Assembly (NCBI GenBank): GCA_009103225.1
Contig: RHPI01000810.1
Coordinates: forward strand, 621,450-685,449
From: Chlorokybus atmophyticus
Lineage: Eukaryota > Streptophyta > Chlorokybophyceae > Chlorokybales > Chlorokybaceae
DNA length: 64,000 bases
Direction: 5' to 3'
A program made the position numbers and the translations under genes. Under the pieces are notes generated by a model. It was not told the DNA's origin. It worked only from the letters and a program-made list of their open reading frames with translations, and ran no database searches. Position 1 is the first letter of the stretch. Each line of letters opens with the position of its first letter. Shown piece after piece: positions 35,038 through 45,795 of the stretch.

Positions 35038-37074
35038 TCAACAATTCTTCCTTCTGCCTGGCTGCCTCCCTCTGTATCTCTTGCCGTGCTGCAAGCCTCT
35101 CATCTTTCTCTGCCGGTTCCAGCCTCTTCTTGGCATCGCTGGCGGCCTTCTTGGTTGCCTGTGCGCTGCCTTTTGAGTAGCTATGGACTTCGCTGCTTCA
35201 GCCTTGTCTGCCTTCTCTTCCGGTCTTCTGACCTTGGCTTGTCTCTTTCTCTCTTTCTCCTCATCTTGCTCCACTAATAGTGCATGTATCTCGTTGCTGG
35301 TAAGGAGGTGTGCGCTAGTGAGCCCTCTTCTGCGCTTGAAGGTGGGTTCTGTATGCGGGGCGCAATCCTCAACCTCTGCCTCAGGGTTGGCCTCGTTACC
35401 GATAGTGGCATCTTCAACGTCAATGGCTTCCAGCAGAGCTCCGAGGTGGACTGCTGGCAACACAAGAGGGAGGTATTTGTCCACTGCATGCTTGTTGATT
35501 GGCCAAAGTCCACATGCCCGGAAGCCGCTGATGATGTTCGTGGCTGATAGTCCTGCATAGAACGGTGCCGCCAGCATGCCCAGAAACTCTGATCTGCTCA
35601 GGTGGTAGTTGAAGCGTGACCTCTGTCTCGCCTGGTATTCCTTGCGGCAGCATTCTTTGAAGGGGTAGAAGCATGCCACGTCCAGCACTTGCAGTCTGTA
35701 TGTGGTGGGGAGGAAGGATGAGGATATGCAGGCCCCTCTCCTTGGCGAACTCAATCATCTTGCTGTTGTAGCGGCTGTCATGTCCGTCAATGACAAGCAG
35801 TGCATGTTTGGCAACAAAGACACCACCCAGGATGTGGTCCACCAACATCTTCACCCACACTTCGAGGATCTCCGTTGTCATCCATGCGTTTTCTTGAGCC
35901 TTGAAGCGGGCACCAGTCACCTTGTCCCCGAATTCTCTGTGGTTCTGGTTCAGTCTCTGGCCCTTCAAGATGACAAGAGGGGAGAAGGCATACCCTGCTC
36001 CCGTCACCGCACACATCAAGGTAATGTGCTCACGGCTTCCAGTAGTAACAGCTTCTGTCCATTTTGATCCACTGCATACACATGCACGAATTAACACTTT
36101 GCTTGCACCCACTTTGATTCATTGCATACACATGCACAAATTAACACTTTCGTTGCATGCACGTGATCTACTGCATGCACATGCACAAATTAACATTTTG
36201 GTTGCATGCGACTGCAGTTGAGGCTATGGTCTACTACACCTTGCCACTATGACTCTTTTATTTTGCATGGCGCTATCTAGTTCAACACCTATCTCGTCCG
36301 CGGAAATGATCATGTCAGCTCATACTCCCAAGTCGTTCACTACCTTCTCCAGCAAGTCAAAGTAATGCTCCACCACTGGCGTGCTCAGCAATACCCTTTT
36401 TGAGCGATCCCGAAATTCTGCCTTGCGTGACGACAACCTCTGCCTACATGCAAATGCATCAAACCACTTCTTCGTGGGTATGCCATGCTTCCACTTCTTC
36501 ACACGCTCGTTGTTGGCTAGTCGTTTGCCCACCTCCAGCACGAGTTCAGTCCATGTCATGGCTCGTCCCACTTGATTACGTGCAATCACAAATGCTGCAA
36601 GGTCCTCCTCCTCCTCAGCTGCCAACAGTGTAGGTGCACCTGCACCTCTGCGCACACATAGCCATGTCAGGTGCATTGCATCCTATGTATCTGTCTCTTA
36701 TGCACGCATTGCCATGTTTGCTGCGAACCCTTTGTGTTTTTGTACCTCAAGTGGCTGAGCTTCTCGAGGTGTGTGCAGTATTCCCACAGAGTATTGTATG
36801 GCATGTTCAGCTCAAGCAGGGCTGTGCTTACAGCCATGCAGCCAGAGTTGACAGCACTAACCACACGGGCTATGTCCTCCAGGTGACCTTGATGTCGAAT
36901 GTAATGACCTCTGGCACCAGGCTTGCGAGGGGTCTTGGCTCTCACGCGCTTGCTGCCCTGCACACAAACAAGCACATGTGAGAAACGGGTGGTGTGAGTG
37001 GAAGAGTGCCACAAGGATGATAATGCAGTGCAAGAGCAAACATCACCCACCCGTGTGCCTTTTGTGCTTGGCAT
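35038..37074 (-). pseudogene. Second pogo/Jerky-type DDE transposase relic
   Basis: Coding blocks on the minus strand: a start exon MPSTKGTR (37051-37074) spliced to an N-terminal helix-turn-helix block (about 36770-36960, HYIRHQGHLEDIARVVSAV). A CENP-B-type HTH block follows (about 36320-36660, VGRAMTWTELVLEVGKRLAN and PTKKWFDAFACRQRL). The DDE_1 core starts after an intron (HITLMCAVTGAG, HALLVIDGHDSRYNSKMIEF, LHILILPPHH) and then SGFRACGLWPINKHAVDKYL. A stop near 36320 and a 1-nt frameshift near 35705, inside the LPPH motif, break it. The C-terminal tail is Lys/Arg/Glu-rich. It differs clearly from the relic at the left edge, so two subfamilies are present. Confidence 0.82.
36065..36212. 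repeat. Three-copy 49-50 bp minisatellite
   Basis: Three tandem copies starting TGATYYAYTGCATRCACATG, each with the shared core ACATGCACRAATTAACAYTTT, lie between the HTH and DDE coding blocks of the transposase relic, probably inside its intron. Confidence 0.85.
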
Positions 37075-38997
37075 AGAGGTAGAGGTAGAGGTTGGTAGAG
37101 GTAGAAGTTGGCAGCCTGCACAGTTGTAACTAGCTTCTTGACTTCACTGCAGCAATGCAACTCGTGCTTTGCTAACCCGCACTCTACAGTGACCATACAC
37201 ACTTGTGCACGAGTGTGTGTGTTCTACCTACAAACTGACCACAACCAGCACCCACACACCACCACAACTGCACCTCTAGCTTGTACTAATGAGTTCAAAG
37301 TCACATACACATTGAAGCAAGGCGCCAACCCAAAAATCCAAAGCTCTAAGTTATATGCCACACATAGTAGAGTGCACTCAAAGCGTTACGGGTTACCCCC
37401 AAAACCCTACCAACCTTATTTTTTCATCCCCGCGCCGAATAGTATGAAACTTGGTAAATAAATTAAGCACCTCAAGAGCTCTCGAATGCACCAGGTTTCA
37501 TTTTCAAATCCATCAACAATTGCCCAAGTAATGATCATACAAAATTTAGCTTTCATGTACACGGCCATAGTGTCCTATTGATCACACATTCAAAACTTTT
37601 GAATTGGCCGCCATACTTGGCCGTTTTAACTAGTTTTTGGCTCCCTAGAACCCGATCGGTGTAGGTTACATTGTCTACAAGTCCCATCTCAATCAGGGCT
37701 GAGATGCGCCGCCAGCAGCCCAAAAACTAGCATCTCCAAAATTAGGGCGTGTTCCGAAATTAGGCGTATTCACCCTACCGGTCACAGGTCTCACACAGGT
37801 GGAGCACGCTGTATTGTCGCGTCTGCTCGCCGAAACCGTGACCGTAATTGTCCTCAACTTCAACGCCACCAAGTCGATGCGGCGGCTGTGTCTCCCCTAA
37901 CTAAATTGGCATGAAACCGATCGACTCTCGCGGCTGCCCATGTAGCCTGATTCATAACTTACAGCAGAGCTGCACGAAGCATGCTCCGAGAACAGAAAAA
38001 GGTGCGCTCACGCATGGCACAAGCATGGGCACACACACAAGCAAAGCAATAAATCAAGCGGGGGCCAGAGTAAAGCCTATAAGACTTAACTCTAGGCTAG
38101 GCACAACCACCAGTCTAGACCCATCATGCTGAATATCTCATCACGCAGGGCGATGTGCGATTACTAGGGTCGGACCCTTCCCATTGGACAATGGGCGACC
38201 TCCGCCGCAAGTGCCATACCTCACACGCCGTGCGGTATGTTCATATGCACTCAACCTACACGCATATTGCATGTTATGGCATAACATTGCATGTGCATTT
38301 ACTTGTGATGTTATATGTGTGACATGACCTCCGTAAGACATAAATCATGTAACCAAAACCCAGCACAAAAGTTGGCAGCATGCATTTGGCAGGAGGTTTG
38401 CATGAGCTCGTGTGCTTCGCGTGCAACCACCACCATTAGAACGACCCATTCTAACTTGACATCCAAGAATTGGCCACCATCAGTACAGTAGTCAAGGACA
38501 CTGAGAGTGATGGCAACACACTGCTTGTCACGATATATAGCGGCTTACTCAACATGTGGACGGGATGCATGCATCAGATTGCCTTGTGAAACACGGACAC
38601 ACAACTCATTTTCATACCGGAGATGCAGAGCAAATCAGCCCTCTCTATCACAATACACAGCAACCTGCATTTTGTGCAATTGCAAGCGCTCATGCACTTG
38701 TGTACAACCGAGTTTTATTGCTAGATGAGACATCCACTCCTCAGCGGGAGCAACACCCCTTTAGTGTCCAGTCTGCATGTCTGCTTGCCGACACCAGGCA
38801 CGCAGATGATGTGTCCGATTTCTTCACGTTGTGCCTTGGCTGGGGGCCCAATGTAGCTCAATCTGGACGCCCGATGTACCACTAACTTGTAAACTGCGCA
38901 CGCGCATGCCTCACAGCTTGTATCTGGCGATGAGTCGACCAAGTCATCGGGCTGCTGCGTAAAGCAGGAATTGGGTTGCAGTAAGAATTGTTTCAGT
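37075..38997. other. Intergenic spacer
   Basis: Between the transposase relic and the 3' end of sideroflexin. No coding exon, RNA gene or clear repeat is supported. Confidence 0.5.
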
Positions 38998-41885
38998 TCA
39001 TATGCCCTTATTGTACACCACGTGTGTAACACTCCGGCCCTGGCTGTCCAGCATGCCATGGAATGTTGGCTCGAGCCACGCCGTCGGCACCACAGCCGTC
39101 TGCTTGAAGACCCCTGCGCCATGATGCATGGGGTTAGCAACAGCGTGATGTTACTTAGCACTGGACACAGTAATGCACAACAAGTGCTTCCTGACTGCCA
39201 TACGCTAAAATGAGCATGCTGGCTTTGGTTGCTTACAACACGTGATGTGGTCAACACTTACCAAAGGTCAGCGGCACGAACAACTGAATTGATAGTCCAA
39301 TCTGCGAGGACATACCAAAGTGGGTAGCTGCACTTGCGTGCGAATGTTGCCAAATGCATGCGCGGTACTTGATGTGTGCAATATCCGACCGACAGTGCAT
39401 AACACATGATGCTTTCAAACAGCAACAGTTGTCGTGCTACAATGTACACGCACATGATCATGTTAATATCATGCCCTCTTGGTGCGAGACAAGTGCAAAG
39501 CTTGCGCTCGTCATCAAGGATACATGCGGCATTAATGACATTATGAAGTACGGGCAAGCATGCACATGCGAATATGGTTAAGAGACACCTTCTCACTGTA
39601 CCATTGCCATCAGAGTGGGTGTGAGTAAATATGGCCGCCGGTAGAACGTCCACGTACGCTCCAACCTGCATATGATGCATTACACGCTGGGTTGTTTATA
39701 TGGTACTTGTACATGGCTGCATTCTCCTGCATGTCGGACATGACTGCAATCAAGCATCATCACTCGATTGGCACCCTGCACCTTGCACTGCTGCGTACCT
39801 GTGCATGATGAGTGGAGGCAGCACAAGTATTGGAGCGGCCGCCGCTATGCGTCCTGCACATGCGCACTGACTTGCTCACTGCTCAAAGCACGACGGACAA
39901 GCACACAAATACACAACACCCCAAGCTTTATCAACTCACCAGCAATACATGATGACACAGCAAACGCGCCGGCCACTCGACTCCTGCAATGCCATGACAT
40001 GTTAACATAACAAGCTCTTGTCTCGTAAGGTTGCAGTCACACAGCTGTAACATTGCATGCTTACTGTCCCAACAGTAGGTTGCGATCCGTCGCATCATAC
40101 ACATTTATGCCCTTCAGATACTCCTCTCTGCGCCTGTTCGGTTGCAGTGTTGGCGGGGTGACAAGGTGACACGCATGCATGACACACAAGCGGCACGCGA
40201 TCATCTGCAGTTTTACATAATGCCGAGGTTGAGCACATCAGCCGCGGCGACTGCTGCGAAGGGCACGAAACGCTTGGCTATGGGTGCCCTGAAAAAGAGA
40301 CAAACAAGAAGGCTTGTATCAACTTACCGCTGCCATGTTTGCAGGCGAACATGACACCCTTATCACACTTGGTAATATCGCAATTACTACACAAGTTGCC
40401 ATTGCACAGAGCAGTAAGCAACCGTTCACCAATACTGCACTTGATGCGTGTATGAGCACTGACAACACTCTCGACAACAGTAAACCAGCACATTCATGCA
40501 TGCAGTCCCCATATTGGAACAAGTCGTCAACCAACCCAAGCTCCAAACACACCATCTTGCCTTGGCTCGTATGGCGGCAAGATGAGCCTCCCCGCTCGCG
40601 CCCGCTTGCGCCCGCAACAGCTTGTTGTTGTTGTGGTGCGTGTCCTCGCCCCCGAGGAGCGTGTTGAGTCCCACCGCGGCGGCCACGGCGGAGGCGGTGG
40701 CACCGAGGTACGCCTGGAGGAGGTGCGTGTTGTTGTTGTCGATGTCCTCGTCCGCCGTGGCATTGCGGTTGGCCCGATAGTGTAAAGCGTTGTATGTTTG
40801 GTTGGCCCATTGTGCGAGGATTGTGGTGGAGTGTCTCGAGGCAGACAGCATCAGCGTGTCCAACACCAAATTGGCGGGTATGATAAAAGAGAGCCGCAGC
40901 GGTAAAAGTATCTTCTCGCCCGTGTCTGGATGCACCACAGCATCTTTCACCTGTTGTGCTCTCGTGTTTGTGTGCACTTAACCACATGGAGTCAAATGCA
41001 ACACCATCATGATACCCAAATAGCAACAAAGAGCAGGTAGATCTGTGCAGAGAAGCATTGCAAACACAGCGTCTTATGTGACTGTGCTGGTCGTGTCATT
41101 GCAGTGTGCATCATAACCATCGTCTTGGTAGTGACCGCACCTTTTTGGCAGCTGCAAGCTCCTGTGACCAATCAAGCGGCAGATATCAGCAATGCATGTT
41201 TAGTCAATTAGCAGTGTTATATGCTACAGGCAGCACCAAACAACCACATGCAGAGCACAGCATTGCATTCATAATCCGACTGCGAATGACTAACACCACC
41301 AGAGTCAGTAGCAGTCACCTGCTCGGGGACAGCCTCTCCCCTCTCTGACCTTCCCAATGTTGCCATAGCTTCCTGCGCGACAACACGGGAAGCTTTGTGC
41401 TTATGCATGCAACTGCAACTTGACGCAGACGGATGCAGTGAGTGCAATCCCATGTGCCAATTGCTGAGTGCCCGCGACAACTTGTGTTGACTGGTCTGGC
41501 AAACGAGTACAAGTCAAACAAGCAGACTGTCATTGGTGATGATGAAAGTGTGTGACGCGGCCTTGTCAAAGCCGCCTTGTGCATGACAATTGGGGCGCCA
41601 AGCACTACAGGCAAGGGGCAGACAGGGTGGCACGAGAGCAGAAATGGAACCCATTGGCAACACATCCAACGGAGGTGACGAGCCACATTGTATGCAGTAT
41701 GATTGCTGTTGTGTATTCAGTTTCAGCACACATTCTTGGTAAGGAGCGAGTGTCAAACACGTCAAGCATTGAGTACCGTCCCCCTCCCCGCCCACCTGCA
41801 GCCGCCCGTCCGAGACGAAAGCCATGCGCACGTCCATCATGTGAAAGATCCGCCGCACCCTGTCCCAGTATGTGTCCTCCTCCAT
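38998..41885 (-). CDS. Sideroflexin (mitochondrial amino-acid carrier family)
   Basis: Sideroflexins are inner-membrane mitochondrial proteins; human SFXN1 imports serine for one-carbon metabolism. Eleven exons, all in phase: 41796-41885, 41319-41372, 41141-41161, 40553-40950, 40217-40288, 40065-40133, 39940-39983, 39799-39844, 39602-39665, 39262-39301, 38998-39113, giving 337 residues (family about 320). Motifs: YWDRVRRIFHMMDVRMAFVS, the signature VVHPDTGEKILLPLRLSF, WANQTYNALHYRANRNAT (family NQSxNAxxNYxNRN), FVPFAAVAAADVLNLGIMRR, PILVLPPLIMHRLER and QLFVPLTFGVFKQ. Exon 3 is a 21-nt microexon coding ELAAAKK. The ATG at 41885 was chosen because WDRV follows; the upstream frame is a Gly/Glu-coded low-complexity run. 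It is divergent from MoaC, 456 bp between start codons. Confidence 0.93.
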
Positions 41886-42341
41886 TGCACCTCCACCTCC
41901 ACCTCCACCTCCACCTTCACCTTCGCCGCCGCCGCTACGGCACACACGCTCACACAGCAACTCAGTGAAGCCTAAGAGAGTGGCTGCCGCTTGCAAACCA
42001 TCAACAGTCAAGCTGCGAGAGTCAACCTGCTTGCTGCTTGCAGCTAGCCAGCATTGCATGCACTTGTGTAAACTGTAGCTGCCTGGTGTGGTGTTAAAGC
42101 TTACAGCGCAACCAGGTAGCGCTCAGCGCTGAAGCACTTCAATTGACTTGAGAGGCTCCTTAGCTTGAAGCCAAGTCCACCTCTTCAGCGCAGGCGCTGT
42201 AAACCCTTTCACGTGGCCCAAACGGCAGTTGCGTCGGCGGTGTCGACGGTGTTGGTGTTGTCCGTGTTGCAAGTGTGGCTGCTGCGGTTGGCGTCATTGG
42301 GCTGGCGAGTTAGGCGGTGGGTTGCGTGAAACGCCGCACGC
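41886..42341. promoter_or_regulatory. Divergent promoter region, sideroflexin/MoaC
   Basis: 456 bp between two divergent start codons. It begins with a (CCACCT)n-like run (41889-41912) and includes TGGTGTTGTCCGTGTTGCAA repeats of GTC/GTT triplets near the MoaC side. No TATA box was recognised. Confidence 0.5.
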
Positions 42342-44154
42342 ATGCGGCGGGCGTGCCTCGCTCTTGCTGGGTACGTACGCCTGCTTGCATGCACTCTGTC
42401 GGCTTGTTGCTGAGAGAGTCAATACTACTTTTCGTATAGGAACTAACTCAACTCAGCTGCTGCAAGGCGGTGTTGCACAATCTGCAAGCTTGTATTGCAA
42501 TGCTGGTAATGCACCGGCCTGACGCGTTTTCACTCTCTGCATGACTGAAAAACACACAAAACCAACTACTGACTTCACTAGACGACCTTCCAGAGGGGCA
42601 AGCACTGTTGAGTGGTAACATTGTTGCCTATAATACAAGAGCGATTGGTATCTGCTGTCGATACATGACACTCGTTGCAGACGATTACGTAGCAGCAAAG
42701 CTGCTGGGCGACTCGTTTCCAGCAACGCAGATGACACTCTTCGGGAATGGAACGAGGTGAGTGTGTGCTTGCGTGCATGCAATTCAACACCATCATGCAT
42801 GTCTGTAAATCCAACCAATGTACTGCATGGCCGCTGCATCTCGACTACCATGCACACCACCTGCTTTTTTGGGTTATTGGTGCTTGATGTACCTCGCTGG
42901 TGACATGCAGGAGATGCAAAGGGTGTTCGGTGAGGCCGAAACAACAGCAACATCAACAGCATCATCAGAGCCGTTGCAACAGACAACATCACCCTTCACC
43001 ACCGGTACATCACAGGTTGCACACGCACATGCACCAGCAAAATAACTCTGTGTTGACAGGATCTTCCACTTACACTACCTGCAAGTATCCATGCAGACTG
43101 ATGTTGTCAGACCATCTGCAGGAGTTTCTTCATTTAGCAGCGAGGCAGGATTGAGCAGAGCAAACGATGACAGCAAGTTTGTCCATTCCAACAAAGCTGT
43201 TGCGAGTCTTTCGCACGTTGACGAGAGCGGCAAAGCCAGCATGGTTGATGTGAGTAGCAAGGAGGACAGCGAGAGGATGGCTCATGCGCATGCAACAGTT
43301 TTATTGGGTATGACACACTCAGTTGAATAGTGCGCACGCTTTAGTGCAAAAACACTGCTGTTGTTTCCGTCATCATCTGCACTGACCGCTGGATCAATGG
43401 GCTTGCTAGGCGAGGAAGCATACAAAGCAGTGGAGGCCAATCGGATTAAAAAGGGTGATGTCCTTACCGTGGCACAGATAGCCGGCATCTCCGCTGCAAA
43501 GCAGGCAAGTAGTAAAGAAGCATACCAGTACACTCCTGCAGCGGAATCACACGTGTAAGCGCACCTAGGCACGAGGAACCTCACACAAACGCACGCGCAC
43601 GCGCAAGCATGCATGTTTATGCCAATTCAGTCATCTTCATACTCTTCATGCAGACAGGGCACTTGATCCCTCTATGCCACCCTCTGCTCCTGACCAGCAT
43701 CAAGGTAAACCTCGCTCTGGACCCGTCACGCCACGCCGTTGTTATTAGCACGAGAGTGAAGACACGTGGTCCCACCGGTGTGGAGATGGAAGCGCTCACT
43801 GCTGCTGCGGTACACGCATGTGCATCGCTTAGTTCATCTGACTGCGTTGTGCTAAACATGTTGCGTCAAGCCAGCTTGTGTCTCAAGCCTTGTATGCACA
43901 GGATATGCAAGTCGTTGGTCAGCAATAACTCCATCCATTGCAACTCTCTGCATGGTCATTGGTTGGGATAGGCGTGTATAAGCGCTGTGTGCAGTCAGGG
44001 TACATGTACACGAGTTGCACCGCTGACCAATGCCGTGCAGGTGTCCGCGCTCACAGTGTATGACATGTGCAAAGGCGTGTCCAAGGGCATACAAATAGAA
44101 GATGTACGGTTGGAGGCCAAGTCAGGCGGTAAGAGCGGCGATTGGCACCGATAG
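42342..44154 (+). CDS. CNX3: MoaC / CNX3, cyclic pyranopterin monophosphate synthase
   Basis: Second enzyme of molybdenum cofactor synthesis: with MoaA/CNX2 it turns GTP into cyclic pyranopterin monophosphate, in mitochondria in plants. Seven exons, in phase: 42342-42370, 42681-42756, 42911-43015, 43097-43307, 43410-43504, 43654-43809, 44041-44154, giving 261 residues. The N-terminus [20 protein letters not shown] is an Arg/Ser-rich presequence. The catalytic domain shows [93 protein letters not shown] and the end KSGGKSGDW. The intron after AAKQ has a GC donor with full consensus (CAG|GCAAGT at 43505) and restores the conserved KQTxxLIPLCH run. It ends in TAG. Confidence 0.94.
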
Positions 44155-45609
44155 TGTTGCGTCTTAATGATGCAGGCATAAGGTATATAATAATGGTCAT
44201 GCTCAACTGAATGACAACACCATAACAGACGACATCACAGATTGCGCACACATGCTCATGCGTGTGCACAACAGCACGTCATATATGTACACATGCAGGC
44301 ATGTGAATCAAATGCTTATGGTTGAGTAAGGAGCTCGGTCATGGTGCGGAATTGTTTGTTGCAACACGTCGTATGGCTGGATACTAGTGTCCACATTGGG
44401 TTAAGCAACAGCTCTTTCTTTTTTTTTTGTGTTGTCAAACAATCCATGATGGCACGGATGTATAGATGCATATGGTAGGATTCATGTGAGTTTTATAGCA
44501 TTGTTTGGTTGAGGATTGCGCGATGTCCAAACGAATTTCATGGTCCTCTACACATCCAACTCACAATTATGCAGCAGTATATATAACGCTGAAACATTTG
44601 CATCAATTATACCTCAATAACAATGTGCACTGCATACTTGAGCAACGCAATCGTTGTAGATTTGAAAATGTCCGCTTCATGTCCGAACAAGTCATGTCGT
44701 TGAGTTGACCATTGCACGTCGCAATGGCCTATCAGTGCGAGGCTTTCATGCCAGATGATGGGTGCGTGAAGCCAATCCACAAGTTATAAAGGTGCAGCCG
44801 CATCGATTATGTCTTCGCAAAATTGGTACGTAGGTTAGGCCTACGTGCACGCTGTCAATTGGCTAGTCGCCGATGAGTTGATGCGCACGGCGGCGATTGG
44901 CCGCCTTCACATGTTCAGGGGTGGCCGGAGCAGAAGTCACGTCAGCAAAAGCGACAAGAGAAGCGAAAAGGCAGGGCCAAACTTTTGACACTCTGCTCAG
45001 GCACCGTCGACGTGGCGACTGCTCAGCGCACGCCCGTTCGTCCCATGAACCTCGGCCGTCCGATACACTAGGCAGCGCGCTGTCACGCGCCTGCACTAGC
45101 CCTGCAGGCCCGGTCTAGCGAGGACGAACCCATCCATTGACCCATCAGTCTCGATCCATACATTCTGTGTGCGAAATCTAATCACAACGGGGGTTTAACA
45201 GTAAACGGGTTGGCAGTGCAGGGGACAGAATGGCGCGAACACTTCGTTTGCCCGCCGCCGTCGTCGTGCTGATCCTGTAACGAGTATCGCAGGCGGGGAG
45301 TCGGAAGTTGATGATGCCTTTGTTTAACGGCACGGTTGGTGTGCGGTTGATAGATACCTCCCCCGTCTGTCGTTACGCATATTCTTTTACATATGCCCCG
45401 AGTGGCATTCGCAGTCAATTTCAATTGGTTAATTGCTGACGTAGGATTGGGGCGGTAAACGTGCGGCGGCGGCAGGGGCGGCGGGAAGGGCGGCGAGGAG
45501 GGCGGCAGGGGCGGCGGGGTCGTGGGGGCAGCAGCAATTAGGCACCAGGGGTCGAATTCTGGACGGAACCTAGCGAGCGTCGGGGCGGGGAAGCTGGCAG
45601 GTGCTGCCC
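44155..45609. other. Intergenic spacer
   Basis: No conserved exon. The first 700 bases are AT-rich; from about 45440 the DNA turns into GGCGGC-rich sequence typical of the ATG11 promoter side. No element could be assigned. Confidence 0.5.
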
Positions 45610-45753
45610 ATGCCGCCTCAGACCAATAATCCAGCTGCGGGAGACGGGCCGCCTGCTCCTGCGGCGGCTGCTGGCGTCGGCAGGAATCCTGTGCATGACT
45701 GGGCGCCTCCGGAGGTGGATCAGTACACGGTTATCGACTACGACGAGCCGTAG
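45610..45753 (+). CDS. In-frame upstream ORF of ATG11
   Basis: ATG 45610 opens a 47-codon frame (MPPQTNNPAAGDG to the end YTVIDYDEP) closed by TAG at 45751. It is in the same frame as the ATG11 start at 45796, with no other stop between. It is Pro/Ala-rich and has no known domain. It may regulate translation, be an N-terminal extension reached by readthrough, or be chance. Confidence 0.35.
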   Translation: MPPQTNNPAAGDGPPAPAAAAGVGRNPVHDWAPPEVDQYTVIDYDEP

Positions 45754-45795
45754 CAGCAGGGCGGGGCAATCAACATTACCAGCAACGTCATCATC

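Noticed and set aside
40319-41029. Alternative long minus-strand frame of 236 codons
   Set aside because: It is a shadow of sideroflexin exon 4 in another frame; only the frame with HPDTGEK and NRNAT is conserved.
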